A DNA stretch of 43,693 nt from an uncultured Verrucomicrobia subdivision 3 bacterium (GCA_903913865.1 CAIWMU010000162.1:1-43693), one strand, 5' to 3'. Shown: positions 32,687 through 41,622, counted from the stretch's first letter. The notes: generated from the letters alone by a model not told the origin. Translations and numbers: made by a program.

Positions 32687-33415
32687 ATGAATATACCCTT
32701 TTTCTTGGCGGCCGTGGGCAATGCCCAGGGCAAGTCGCAATTGGTTTTTGTGTGGGGCAAGGCCACGCTTGAAGCCAAGGCGATCATCATTTTTCTCGTC
32801 ATCTTCTCCATCATGGCGTGGTCTGTCATGATCGCCAAAGCGATCCAGATGCGCCGCGCAAAGAAGCTGAACGCCTACTTTTCCAACGAATTCCGCACGC
32901 AGAAACATGTGCTGGATATTTTTGACCGTCGGGTGCAGGCGGAGGGGTGCCCGATGTTCGTGGTTTACCAGGCGGGAAGCATCGAACTGAACTCCCGTTT
33001 GAAGGGGGCCGAAGGGGAGCGTCGAAAATTTGTTTCCCTGAAGGGCATCGAACATGTGAAGCGATCCCTCGAGAACATGGTGGCCCAGGAATCGTTGAAA
33101 CTGGAATCGGGCCTCATCCTGCTGGCGATCGCGGTCAGCGGCGCACCGTTTTTGGGTCTGCTTGGGACGGTCTGGGGGGTGATGGACACCTTCGGCCGGA
33201 TTGCGCAGGAGGGCAGCGCCACGATGGCGGCGATGGCCCCGGGCGTGGCGGCGGCGTTGATCACGACGGTCGCCGGTCTGCTGGTCGCAATCCCCTCGAT
33301 GTTTGGCTACAACTGGCTCGTTCACAACCTGCGGGTCCTGACGGTCGAACTGGATAATTTCGCGCAGGAACTGATCTCCAAGATGGAGACAGAATACATG
33401 GAGGAAGGGGAATAA
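32687..33415 (+). CDS. tolQ: TolQ/ExbB proton-channel protein
   Basis: A 242-residue inner-membrane protein of the MotA/TolQ/ExbB family. Three transmembrane helices are visible: about residues 28-48 (AIIIFLVIFSIMAWSVMIAK), 140-165 (LILLAIAVSGAPFLGLLGTVWG) and 185-210 (MAPGVAAALITTVAGLLVAIPSM). The family signature GLLGTVWGVMDTF is present. ATG 32687 is preferred over GTG 32660 for start-codon strength. Position before tolR, tolA, tolB and pal indicates TolQ rather than ExbB or MotA. It forms the proton channel driving Tol-Pal. Confidence 0.93.
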   Translation: MNIPFFLAAVGNAQGKSQLVFVWGKATLEAKAIIIFLVIFSIMAWSVMIAKAIQMRRAKKLNAYFSNEFRTQKHVLDIFDRRVQAEGCPMFVVYQAGSIELNSRLKGAEGERRKFVSLKGIEHVKRSLENMVAQESLKLESGLILLAIAVSGAPFLGLLGTVWGVMDTFGRIAQEGSATMAAMAPGVAAALITTVAGLLVAIPSMFGYNWLVHNLRVLTVELDNFAQELISKMETEYMEEGE

Positions 33416-33491
33416 ATCCTCTCCCGGGATTGAATAATCCCGGCCACTGAAGGTCGAACCGATGGGGCCAGTTTCACAACGTCATTCCTGA

Positions 33492-33914
33492 ATGCGCCGA
33501 TTCTCACAACGCAGCAGTCTGGTAACGCTCAGCGAGATCAACATCACGCCGTTGCTGGACCTTGCCTTTGTGTTGCTGATCATTTTCGTCATCACCACCC
33601 CGCTGCTGGAGCAGGGGTTGAATCTGAAGCTGAGCCAGGGCGGGGCCCAGGACAAGCCGATCGCCAAGGAGGACATCCGCACCGTGGAGATCAGCCCGCA
33701 GGGGGGCTACATGCTGGATCGGCGGCAGGTCACATTGGTGCAGCTCGAGGGGATGCTGGTGGCGGAGTTCAAGCGCAACCCCAATCTGGTCGTTTACATC
33801 CGGGCCGATGAACAGGGCCGGAACAAGGATCTTTACGCGGTGATCGACCGCTGCCAGAGGAACGGCATCACCCGTTATTCACTGCGAACCTCGGAACCGG
33901 GGAGGCGCCCATGA
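33492..33914 (+). CDS. tolR: TolR/ExbD protein
   Basis: A 140-residue inner-membrane protein with a short cytoplasmic tail, the INITPLLDLAFVLLIIF helix carrying the conserved channel Asp (Asp23), and a periplasmic domain (IRADEQGRNKDLYAVIDRCQ). It partners TolQ to convert proton flow into force. Lies 76 nt after tolQ and overlaps the next gene by 4 nt (ATGA at 33911-33914). Confidence 0.93.
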   Translation: MRRFSQRSSLVTLSEINITPLLDLAFVLLIIFVITTPLLEQGLNLKLSQGGAQDKPIAKEDIRTVEISPQGGYMLDRRQVTLVQLEGMLVAEFKRNPNLVVYIRADEQGRNKDLYAVIDRCQRNGITRYSLRTSEPGRRP

Positions 33915-34870
33915 ACCGGGTTCAAAAAAAATGCTTCATGGCCTCGGCTGGCATCCACCTGATGCTGATGTTCCTCCTGTTGAGCGGGGCCGCCTTCATC
34001 ACGGAAGCGCCCAAGTCGCCGATGGACAAGGACACCCCGGTGATCAATTTCGTGGCGTTCAAGACCGTGGACGACATCATGACGGGCGGCGGCAGCCCGA
34101 ACGCCAGGCTGCAGCCTCCCTCTCCCGCACAGGATTTGCTGACGAAGCCGGAACTGGCACCCGATCCCGCCCCGGCTCCGACGCCTGAACCTGCCCCCGA
34201 ACCGGCCAAGCCTGAGGTGACTCCCGACCCCACACCGGAGCCTGTGAAACCCGAGCCCGTCAAACCGGCTCCGAGGCAGGAAAAGGTGAAGCCGGAGATC
34301 AAGCTCAAGCCCGTTCAATCCGACTCGCTGGAGTCCTCGAACAAAAAATCAAAGAAAAAGGAAATCGAGCTGAAGCCGATGGTGCGGCAGAGCGATGGGA
34401 AGGCGGAGGCCAAGGCCCGGGCTGACGCGCAGAGGCGTGACGACGAGCGTGCGGCGAAACAGGAGGCGGATGGGAGGCGGCGTCTGGCGGATCGGTTCAG
34501 CAGGGCGGCTAACTCCCTGACCGGCCTCTCCGGCGGGACGGAAGTGGCACTGCTCGGGCCGGGCGGCGGCGGGGTGCCCTACGCGAATTTTTTGCAGGCG
34601 GTCAAGAGCCGCTATGCCAATGCCTGGACCGTGCCGGATGGCGTAACGGATGAGGAGGCCACGGCGGTTGTGAGTGTGACGATTGCGCGGGACGGGACCG
34701 TGATTCATGCGCGGATCACGGAAAGTTCCCGCAATGCCGCGGTGGACCGCTCGGTCCGCGCGGTGCTGGACCGTGTGAAATGGGCCGCGCCCCTGCCTGA
34801 GAACGCGCGGGAGGACCAGCGGACTGTCAGCATAGAATTTAACGTCAGAGCAAAACGAGGAATGGGATGA
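33911..34870 (+). CDS. tolA: TolA-like protein with TonB-type C-terminal domain
   Basis: A 319-residue periplasm-spanning protein. One transmembrane helix sits near the N-terminus (about 10-30, MASAGIHLMLMFLLLSGAAF), followed by a Pro/Glu/Lys-rich rod (about 70-150), a charged Ala/Arg/Lys/Glu-rich helical region (about 150-205) and a C-terminal TonB/TolA-type domain (VKSRYANAWTVPDG, ATAVVSVTIARDGTVIHARI, VDRSVRAVLDRV). It couples TolQR energy to TolB-Pal at the outer membrane. Named TolA from its neighbours; sequence alone would also allow TonB. Overlaps tolB by 4 nt. Confidence 0.85.
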   Translation: MNRVQKKCFMASAGIHLMLMFLLLSGAAFITEAPKSPMDKDTPVINFVAFKTVDDIMTGGGSPNARLQPPSPAQDLLTKPELAPDPAPAPTPEPAPEPAKPEVTPDPTPEPVKPEPVKPAPRQEKVKPEIKLKPVQSDSLESSNKKSKKKEIELKPMVRQSDGKAEAKARADAQRRDDERAAKQEADGRRRLADRFSRAANSLTGLSGGTEVALLGPGGGGVPYANFLQAVKSRYANAWTVPDGVTDEEATAVVSVTIARDGTVIHARITESSRNAAVDRSVRAVLDRVKWAAPLPENAREDQRTVSIEFNVRAKRGMG

Positions 34871-36036
34871 AGCATATGGCGAATTGGAAATTTTTGTGGA
34901 TTGCCCTGCTGGCGGGGCTGGCTCCTGTGGCCGGTCATGGCCAGATCAGGATTGAGTATGATGTGGTCCCCGGTGGAACGAAGCCGGTGCTGGTTTCGAT
35001 GAGCGGCTTCACCGGGGAGGCGGCGCAGGTGATCCAGTTTGACCTGTATGTGCAGGGGTTTGCGGTGACCAACGCCGAGGCGGCGCAGTATGAGCTGAGC
35101 GGGAGCAACGGGGAGAACCTGCAGGGCAAGGCCATGGATCGTGTGGCCCGGCAGGCCCTTCTGGCCAAGTCCTATTCTGGCGCGGGGCTGCGGCGGCAGG
35201 CCCACACATTTGTGGATGATTTTCTGCAATCGATCAAGCGGGTGGGCATCGGCAAGAGCAAAATCGCCTACCGGAGCATGAAGGGTGAGAACGGGGAAAT
35301 TTACGTGGCCGACTTTGACGGGTTCAATCCCACGCCGGTCACAAAGGACAACGCCCTGGTCTATTCCCCCGCATGGGAACCGGGGAAGATGGCCCTTTAC
35401 TACACCACCTACAAGATGGGGAATCCGAGCATCTTCCACCACAACCTTTCCAGCGGGGAACGTTCCGCCTTCGCGCGCCATGGCGGATCGAGCCTGAGCC
35501 CGGCTGTCTCGCCTGATGGTGGCCGGGTGGCGATGATTTTGAGCAAGGACGGGTGGACCGATTTGTATGTGGGCAGCGCCTCCGGCGGGGAGCCCAAGCG
35601 CCTGACCCGTTCCCGGGAGGATGAGAGCGGCCCGTGCTGGTCGAGTGATGGCAAGTGGATCTGCTTTGCAGCCAAGGTGAACGAACGGCGGTCGTTGTGC
35701 AAAATTCCAGCCGGCGGGGGTGAGATCGTGCGGATCCCGACCTCGGGCGTGCTGAATCCCACAGAGCCGGAGTGGTCTCCCGATGGGAAGTGGATTGTGT
35801 TCACCTCGATGATGGGTGGATTTGAGATTTGTGTGGTTCCGTCCGGTGGTGGGGTGGTGACGCAGCTTGTGCCCGGTGAGGACCCGAGCTGGGCGCCGAA
35901 CTCGCGGACAGTGATTTTCACACGGCGGCACGGAAGCGGAAGATCATTGTCTCTGCTTGACGTTCCGACAAAACAAGTAAAGGATATGTCCCGGATTCCG
36001 GGAAATAGCAACTCGCAACCCAGTTGGGCTAAATAG
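34867..36036 (+). CDS. tolB: TolB periplasmic beta-propeller protein
   Basis: A 389-residue protein with a signal peptide (about 1-26). An N-terminal alpha/beta domain (VSMSGFTGE to FLQSIKRVGIGKSKIAY) precedes a beta-propeller with PD40-type repeats (LSPAVSPDGGRVAMI, SGPCWSSDGKWICFA, TEPEWSPDGKWIVFT, DPSWAPNSRTVIFT). It is slightly shorter than typical TolB (about 430). It interacts with Pal and TolA. ATG overlaps the tolA-like stop. Confidence 0.92.
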   Translation: MKHMANWKFLWIALLAGLAPVAGHGQIRIEYDVVPGGTKPVLVSMSGFTGEAAQVIQFDLYVQGFAVTNAEAAQYELSGSNGENLQGKAMDRVARQALLAKSYSGAGLRRQAHTFVDDFLQSIKRVGIGKSKIAYRSMKGENGEIYVADFDGFNPTPVTKDNALVYSPAWEPGKMALYYTTYKMGNPSIFHHNLSSGERSAFARHGGSSLSPAVSPDGGRVAMILSKDGWTDLYVGSASGGEPKRLTRSREDESGPCWSSDGKWICFAAKVNERRSLCKIPAGGGEIVRIPTSGVLNPTEPEWSPDGKWIVFTSMMGGFEICVVPSGGGVVTQLVPGEDPSWAPNSRTVIFTRRHGSGRSLSLLDVPTKQVKDMSRIPGNSNSQPSWAK

Positions 36037-36061
36037 CCCGTTTCCACGAAAGATAAGAAAA

Positions 36062-36688
36062 ATGAAGCTAAACCGTTTCACAAACCTTTTGGTCATTGGT
36101 TTGATTGTCACTGTTGCCGCCACAGGCTGCAAAAAGAAAACAGGATTTGTGACCCCGCTGCCCGCCAACATGGGTGGGGGTGGAGTCGTCAAGGACCCGC
36201 GCCCCGAGCCCGCTCCTCCGCTGGGAACCGATCCCATCACGAAAGGTACCGGGAACGAGATCAAGTCCGGCGATATCAAGGACATGGACGGTGTGAAGCA
36301 GAATGCCTTCGGGAAGCATGAAGGATGGCCCGAGGATCGTGCGATTCTCGAGTCGAGCAAGGTTTACTTTGCGTTCGACAGCGCATCGGTGCGCCCTGGC
36401 GAAGCCTCCAAGCTGACTGCCGTGGTTGATTATCTGAAGGCCAATGCGGACAAGGCCGTGAAGGTCGAGGGCCACTGCGATGAACGCGGTACCGAAGCCT
36501 ACAACCTCTCCCTTGGGGATCGCCGTTCGGTTTCCCTGCGCGAGGAGTTGATCAAGCTCGGGATCGACCCGACCCGGGTGGACACCATCACCTTTGGTGA
36601 GGCCCGTCCGGCCTCCACGGGGCACGACGAGGCAGCCTGGAAGCTGAACCGCCGTGGCGAGTTCATTGTCCTGAGCCCGCCCAAGTAA
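36062..36688 (+). CDS. pal: Peptidoglycan-associated lipoprotein Pal
   Basis: A 208-residue outer-membrane lipoprotein. The lipobox VAATGC (Cys about 22) ends the signal peptide, a Gly/Pro-rich linker follows, and an OmpA-like domain binds peptidoglycan (VYFAFDSASVRPGEA, KVEGHCDERGTEAYNLSLG, RRSVSLREELIKLGI). It closes the Tol-Pal operon 25 nt after tolB. No CpoB/YbgF gene follows, unlike in many Proteobacteria. Confidence 0.95.
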   Translation: MKLNRFTNLLVIGLIVTVAATGCKKKTGFVTPLPANMGGGGVVKDPRPEPAPPLGTDPITKGTGNEIKSGDIKDMDGVKQNAFGKHEGWPEDRAILESSKVYFAFDSASVRPGEASKLTAVVDYLKANADKAVKVEGHCDERGTEAYNLSLGDRRSVSLREELIKLGIDPTRVDTITFGEARPASTGHDEAAWKLNRRGEFIVLSPPK

Positions 36689-36719
36689 TTACGGGCCAGG
36701 TATTTGACTGATTTCCAAA

Positions 36720-36762
36720 GCCGGGGCGTGCTTTTGGGGCTTTACTCCAGGCACTCCCCGGC
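36720..36762 (+). terminator. Hairpin after pal, likely operon terminator
   Basis: Arms GCCGGGGCGTGC (36720-36731) and GCACTCCCCGGC (36751-36762) pair with a single mismatch around a 19-nt loop. Only TTAACTT follows, so termination may be weak, or the hairpin may protect mRNA ends. Confidence 0.45.
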
Positions 36763-36838
36763 TTAACTTATCCCACGGTTTGAGCCTGTCCTTCGGGCGA
36801 GTGGCTCTCCTGTTTCTGAACCCTTTAATTTGAATTCT

Positions 36839-37135
36839 ATGAACGTGATGTTTGCGGGAATGCTCGGTGGCTGGGAGATCATACTGATTCTGGCTGTTGT
36901 GTTGATCCTTTTTGGAGCCAAAAAGCTGCCTGAGCTGGCCAAGGGCCTCGGAACCGGGATCAAGGAGTTTAAGAAAGCCACCCGGGAAGTGACCGAGGAA
37001 ATGACCAACGCGATGGACGACAACAACCCGCCCCCCTCGCAGAAACGGATTTCCCAAACCACCCCGGTGCAGACACCCCAGGTGGAATCGACCCCAACGG
37101 TGCCCCAGGCGCCCACGCCCGGCCCCAAGGCTTGA
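36839..37135 (+). CDS. tatA: Sec-independent translocase subunit TatA
   Basis: A 98-residue protein with one N-terminal helix ([23 protein letters not shown]), the FGxxKLPEL hinge, an amphipathic helix ([18 protein letters not shown]) and a Pro-rich acidic tail. Belongs to the TatA/B/E family; with only one such gene next to tatC it may serve both TatA and TatB roles. ATG 36839 is preferred over TTG 36830. Confidence 0.92.
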   Translation: MNVMFAGMLGGWEIILILAVVLILFGAKKLPELAKGLGTGIKEFKKATREVTEEMTNAMDDNNPPPSQKRISQTTPVQTPQVESTPTVPQAPTPGPKA

Positions 37136-37156
37136 TCTTGCCCAGTGGTTTGACGC

Positions 37157-38182
37157 ATGGCTGAAGAACCCGAACTGGAGCCCCTGTCCGTCGAAGAGGA
37201 TGATGAGGGCGGTCCGGTAAAGTCTTTTCTTGAGCACCTGGAGGATCTCCGATGGGTGCTCATCAAGAGTATTGCTGCGCTCGGTGTGGCGGTGCTGATC
37301 TGCCTGATCGGCGGCAATTACGTTGTTGATATTCTCAAGGCTCCCCTCAAGAACGCCAAACTTTCCTACGAGGGGACCAATCAGGTTGTTACTGTCCTCC
37401 TCAATACGAATCATGTCGGTGTCTTCACCCTGACGCCTGAGGCGCAGCAAATCTACAATCTGAGCACGAATCGTTTCGTGGCAGTGCGGATCGAACCGAC
37501 AATGATCGGGACGAACCGGGTGCTCAGCTGGAGGGTGGATGAGGATCCGGCCCTCTCAGCGCGGGCGCGGCACCTGAACATAGATCTGGTGAACCTGAGT
37601 CCCGCAAGCGGCTTCTTCGTTGCCTTTCAGGTCGCTCTTTATGGCGGATTGGTGATTGCCTCGCCGTTCATCTTCTATTATCTGGCCGCATTTATTTTCC
37701 CCGCCCTCCGCCTCAAGGAGCGCCATTACGTTTATCGCGGGCTTGGATTCGGTGTCGGGCTGTTCCTGACCGGGGTGACGTTCTGTTATTTTCTTCTGAT
37801 GCCTCTCGCATTGGCGGCTTCCCAGCGCTATTCGGAATGGCTGGGCTTTTCGGCCATGCAATGGAAGGCGGATGAATACATCAGCTTCGTCTGCAAATTC
37901 ATGCTGGGGATGGGGCTTGGATTTGAGATGCCGGTGATCATTCTCACACTGGTCAAGATCGGCGTCCTGAATTACACGATTCTTGCGAAGGGCAGACGTT
38001 ACATGATCGTGGTCAACCTGTTCCTGGGAGCTGTCCTTACGACCCCGGAAGTGATCACCCAGCTCATCATGTTCCTCCCGCTTCAGGGTCTCTACGAAAT
38101 CAGCATTTGGATCGCCTGGTATTGGGAACGGCAGGATCGAAAGAAGGCAGCCCAACAAGCTGAAAACAACTCCATGGAATAA
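37157..38182 (+). CDS. tatC: Sec-independent translocase subunit TatC
   Basis: A 341-residue membrane protein, longer than the usual 250. The conserved SFLEHLEDLRWVL precedes the first helix (about residues 38-58). Then comes an unusually long periplasmic segment of about 100 residues (60-160) before the remaining helices (FQVALYGGLVIASPFIFYYL, GLGFGVGLFLTGVTFCYFLL, MLGMGLGFEMPVIILTLVKI, FLGAVLTTPEVITQL). It is the receptor of the twin-arginine pathway for folded proteins, 21 nt after tatA. The long first periplasmic loop is the notable departure from the E. coli pattern. Confidence 0.94.
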   Translation: MAEEPELEPLSVEEDDEGGPVKSFLEHLEDLRWVLIKSIAALGVAVLICLIGGNYVVDILKAPLKNAKLSYEGTNQVVTVLLNTNHVGVFTLTPEAQQIYNLSTNRFVAVRIEPTMIGTNRVLSWRVDEDPALSARARHLNIDLVNLSPASGFFVAFQVALYGGLVIASPFIFYYLAAFIFPALRLKERHYVYRGLGFGVGLFLTGVTFCYFLLMPLALAASQRYSEWLGFSAMQWKADEYISFVCKFMLGMGLGFEMPVIILTLVKIGVLNYTILAKGRRYMIVVNLFLGAVLTTPEVITQLIMFLPLQGLYEISIWIAWYWERQDRKKAAQQAENNSME

Positions 38183-38753
38183 GCCCATGACGGGTGGGGG
38201 GTGAAGGCGGGCATTCCGTAGGACCAAGGGCGTGGTCCGGTAACAGTCCTGACAGCGGTCAGGGTTTGGATCAGCAAAAGGACCAGTCTGAGGGCTCCGG
38301 GTCGTCCCCATCTCATTATCCCCGATTTCAACGCATGATGCCGGGCTTCGAGGCCTCAATCCCTTCCAACACCCAATTCCCATGGCCATGCGATGGGTTG
38401 GTATGATAGCGGGGCCTTGGCCCGATCCGAACCGAGCGCCAATGGCGCGGCATGATACCAGCCCAGGCCACCGGCCTGGGTAAAATAGACAAAAAGCAAA
38501 CAAGCCCTGTAGGGGCGACCCAAATCTTTCGGCTGGAACATATTGCAACTTCATCAATCTGCGTTTATCTGCGGCATCTGCGGATGATTATCCGGTTCCC
38601 GGACCGGGCGGTTTTTTGCCCGCAGATTTCACAGATTGACGCGGATGGGAGGAGGGCTTTCTCCTGATTCTGTGCTTTGCGGCGGATGAACTTCGGGTCG
38701 CGGGTCACCCCGCCCGGACCCTCTGCGGCCAACCTCCCCATGTCCCACAACTG
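38183..38753. other. Hairpin- and repeat-filled intergenic region
   Basis: 571 nt without a gene. Contains hairpins GGACCA-AGGGCG-TGGTCC (38221-38238) and CCTGAC-AGCG-GTCAGG (38248-38263), a multi-stem element at 38399-38480, and an ATCTGCG/CGCAGAT-rich inverted arrangement (about 38560-38650) with ACAGATTGACGCGGATGG. Confidence 0.7.
38399..38480. repeat. Structured intergenic element with three stems
   Basis: TGGTAT (38399-38404) pairs with ATACCA (38455-38460) around GCGCC-AAT-GGCGC (38436-38448); next to it lies CCCAGGCC-ACC-GGCCTGGG (38462-38480). It is followed by CCTGTAGGGGCG. It looks like a miniature non-coding repeat rather than a gene. Confidence 0.6.
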
Positions 38754-39683
38754 TCAATAGTGAGGACTGACCCCTTTTAGGTATTTCCTGATACCCGATT
38801 CAAACGGTTCCTCGGTCCAGCCAAATCTCGTGCGGGCGGCTGCCGCATCTCCCACGTTGTCCTCCTCCAGCATGATCAGCTGGTCCCTGTTCAAGGGTGG
38901 CGGGAAGCCGAGAATCCGGCCACAGAGCAGTTCCAGCATTGAAGCCTGCAAGCGGGCGAGGGGCAGGGGGATCCGGAGTTTCAACCGTCGGCGCCCGGTC
39001 ACCCGCAGGATCGCATCGAGGATCTGCGGGAAAGTGAGGTGCTCTGCGGCACACAGATCCAGGGTCATGTTGCTGGGGATCGGACTGTCCAGTGCTCCTA
39101 CGAAGGCTCTGGCGACCCGCTCAACGCCGATTGGGGCCAGCCGGGCGGTGCCTGTGCCCATGACAGGGAGGACTGGTGAGAACTTGATCATCCGGGCGAA
39201 CAGGTTCACGAACTGGTCCTCCGGTCCATAGACGAGCGAGGGGCGGAAGATGGTGTAGTTAAGTCTGCTGCGGCGCAGGCATTCCTCTGCGGCCCACTTG
39301 GTCTGGTGGTAGCGGGAGCGGGCATCCGGACGTGTGCCGAGGGCACTCATGTGGATGCAGTGGCGGACGTGTGCTTTCCGGCAGGCGGACACGACATTGC
39401 CGGTGGCCTCGACATGCAACCGCTCGAAGGTGGTGCCACGGGCCTCGCTGATGATTCCCACCAGGTGGATGACCGATTCCACGCCCTCCATGGCGGTGCG
39501 GAGGCTGGCAGGGCTTAGAACATCTCCAGGGACCGCTTCCGCACGGGTGTTCCGCGCCAGCGCCTGCACCGGGGTGGACCCGGGGTTTCGGGCGAGGAAC
39601 CGGACCTGGTGACCGGCGCAGGAGAGTTGGCGCAGGATCTCCCGGCCAATAAACCCCGTCCCGCCGGTGACCAGCACTTTCAT
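38754..39683 (-). CDS. NAD(P)-dependent epimerase/dehydratase, NDUFA9-like
   Basis: A 309-residue extended short-chain dehydrogenase/reductase. TGGTGFIGREIL gives the Rossmann nucleotide-binding loop, VIHLVGII follows, and YHQTKWAAEE provides the Tyr-x3-Lys catalytic pair; FRPSLVYGPEDQFVNLFA is typical of the complex I NDUFA9-like subgroup. The substrate is unknown. It overlaps the M3 peptidase stop (ATGA, 39680-39683) and is second in a two-gene operon. Its last codons coincide with a GGGGTCAGTCCTCACT sequence whose GGGGTCA core also occurs in the island-flanking repeat. Confidence 0.88.
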   Translation of the reverse strand: MKVLVTGGTGFIGREILRQLSCAGHQVRFLARNPGSTPVQALARNTRAEAVPGDVLSPASLRTAMEGVESVIHLVGIISEARGTTFERLHVEATGNVVSACRKAHVRHCIHMSALGTRPDARSRYHQTKWAAEECLRRSRLNYTIFRPSLVYGPEDQFVNLFARMIKFSPVLPVMGTGTARLAPIGVERVARAFVGALDSPIPSNMTLDLCAAEHLTFPQILDAILRVTGRRRLKLRIPLPLARLQASMLELLCGRILGFPPPLNRDQLIMLEEDNVGDAAAARTRFGWTEEPFESGIRKYLKGVSPHY

Positions 39684-41434
39684 GGATGATTCGGGTTGGG
39701 ATCGGGGGATGCTGACATATCTTCGCGCACCAGATGCACCAAGGGGGCGATTGCCTCCCGGCTGAAGTCGAACTTGCAGCCCATCCCCGCAAAAAGTTCG
39801 GGCAGCGGGCGGCTGCCTCCCAGAGCAAGGCCGCGCTTGTAGTTGGCCAGCGCGGAGGCCCGGTCCCGCTTTGAAGCGGCCCAGACCTGAAGCGCACCGA
39901 GTTGGGCGATTCCGTATTCGATGTAGTAAAACGGGTAGAGGAAAATGTGGAGCTGGCGGTGCCAGAGGAAGTTGAGGGCCTGCTCCTGCCCGGACCAGTC
40001 GGTGTCGCCCTCAAAGCGTCGCACCAGGGCTGTCCATGCCGCCGCCCGCTCCTGGCGGGTGTGCCCCGGATGGGTGTAAATCCAATGCTGGAAGGCATCA
40101 ACCGTGGCAATCCAGGAAAGCCCCGTGAGGACCTTTTCAAGGTGGTCGCGCCGGGCGCGGGCCGCGGCCTCCGGGGTGTGAAATGCACCCATCTGCTGGT
40201 TGCCCAGCAACTCCATGCTCATCGAGGCCACCTCGCAGATTTCCATGGGCGGATTGCGGTAGGGCAGGAGGTCCATTTCCATGACGGCGAAGGTGTGGAA
40301 GGCGTGTCCCGCCTCATGTAGTAGAACGTCCACATCCCTCTGCACCCCGACCGCGTTCATGAAAATGAAGGGAAGCCGCGACTCCGAAAGGGTGGATTGG
40401 TAGCCCCCCGGCGCCTTGCCCTTGCGGTTCTCAAGGTCCAGCAGGTGCAGTTCATCGAGCTTTCTGAAGGAAGCGGCCAATCCGGGGTCGATGGCATCAA
40501 AGACCGACTGCGTTCGGGAGACCAGCTCCCCGACTGTTGCGAACGGGCGCAGGGGCGGGCGGCCGAGGGGATCCACCGCCGCATCCCATGGGCGAAGGGT
40601 TTCCACCTGGAGCTGCCGCCGGCGCTCCGCCTGCAGCTCGCGGATCACCGGGACAACCTCCAAAGCCACGGCATCGTGGAAGCGGGCGCAATCCTCCGGG
40701 CCGTAGTCGAACCGGCCCAGCTTGCGAAACATATAGTCACGATAATTGGAAAAGCCTGCATTCAGGGCGATTTCCGCCCGCAGGGAGAGCAGCTGGTCGA
40801 GGATATCCTCGAACTTTTCCTGTTCCTCCAGCCTGCGCTTCACGACGAGTTCCCAGGCCTCGCGGCGCAATTCACGGTCGGGTTCCTCCTGGTAGCGGCC
40901 CATCTGGATGAGGGTCTTTTCCGTGCCCTGGAAGGTCACCGTCAACCCGCCCATCAACTTCTGGTATTGCTGCCCGAGCATCGTGTCACGGGTCTCCAGG
41001 GCGACGTTTTCAGGGCGGAACAGCCGGACCTGGTTTTCAAGATCCCGCAGGAGCACCGCGTGGTGAGGTTTGGAAAGCTGGCCACAGGCGGGATGGGTGG
41101 TTAAAGCCTGTGCGATTGCAAACTGGCGCGGCTTGACCCGGGGTTCGATCTCCTCGACAAACTGCAGGTATGCCTTTTCCGCTGCGGGATCCTCGGTGTG
41201 GCAGGTCATGGCGATGAAGCGGCAGGCCGATTCCTCCTCCAGCGCGGCCCCAAGCTCGCTCCAGGCCAGCAGCCAGGCCTCAAGCTCCGAGCCGGTGCTG
41301 CAGGCTGCGAGCATGGCGTCCAGACGATCGAACAGGGGCCCTGTGCAGGACCAGTCACCCAGATCTGTCGCGGGCGGCAGAAACGTTCTGGGCCGGAAAG
41401 CGGGCAGGGAGCCAAAAGGTGTCAAACGTGTCAT
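39680..41434 (-). CDS. M3 family oligoendopeptidase
   Basis: A 584-residue zinc metallopeptidase, probably cytoplasmic since no signal peptide is visible. Zinc motif HEAGH (residues 373-377) is followed by MEICEVASMSMELL with the third ligand Glu (about 401), as in oligoendopeptidase F/M3 proteins. The long helical N-terminal domain covers about 1-340. It degrades short peptides; precise specificity unknown. Translationally coupled to the downstream epimerase, an unexplained pairing. Confidence 0.93.
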   Translation of the reverse strand: MTRLTPFGSLPAFRPRTFLPPATDLGDWSCTGPLFDRLDAMLAACSTGSELEAWLLAWSELGAALEEESACRFIAMTCHTEDPAAEKAYLQFVEEIEPRVKPRQFAIAQALTTHPACGQLSKPHHAVLLRDLENQVRLFRPENVALETRDTMLGQQYQKLMGGLTVTFQGTEKTLIQMGRYQEEPDRELRREAWELVVKRRLEEQEKFEDILDQLLSLRAEIALNAGFSNYRDYMFRKLGRFDYGPEDCARFHDAVALEVVPVIRELQAERRRQLQVETLRPWDAAVDPLGRPPLRPFATVGELVSRTQSVFDAIDPGLAASFRKLDELHLLDLENRKGKAPGGYQSTLSESRLPFIFMNAVGVQRDVDVLLHEAGHAFHTFAVMEMDLLPYRNPPMEICEVASMSMELLGNQQMGAFHTPEAAARARRDHLEKVLTGLSWIATVDAFQHWIYTHPGHTRQERAAAWTALVRRFEGDTDWSGQEQALNFLWHRQLHIFLYPFYYIEYGIAQLGALQVWAASKRDRASALANYKRGLALGGSRPLPELFAGMGCKFDFSREAIAPLVHLVREDMSASPDPNPNHP

Positions 41435-41622
41435 GTGACTACATTACCTCAGGCGGCCCGGTTGAAAACTGATTTTTGTTTTGAAAATCACCCCGCCACC
41501 GGTAAGTGCGCAGGGCTTGTATCCGTTTACGTTGCGGGGGGAGGCGATCCCGGTAGGGTATAATGCAGTATATTTTGGGCGCTGAATGTCGGTTTTTCTC
41601 GGGTTCTTCGTAGTGAAACCTG
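41435..41622. other. Intergenic region upstream of M3 peptidase
   Basis: 188 nt with no gene. Contains TATAAT at 41559-41564 without a well-spaced -35, and TATACT on the minus strand (about 41568-41573) that could serve the peptidase operon. Confidence 0.35.

Noticed and set aside
41559-41564. TATAAT as a plus-strand promoter
   Set aside because: The only -35-like sequence (TTGCGG, 41532) is 21 nt away; the TTGACA/TAGGAT pair downstream is a better candidate.
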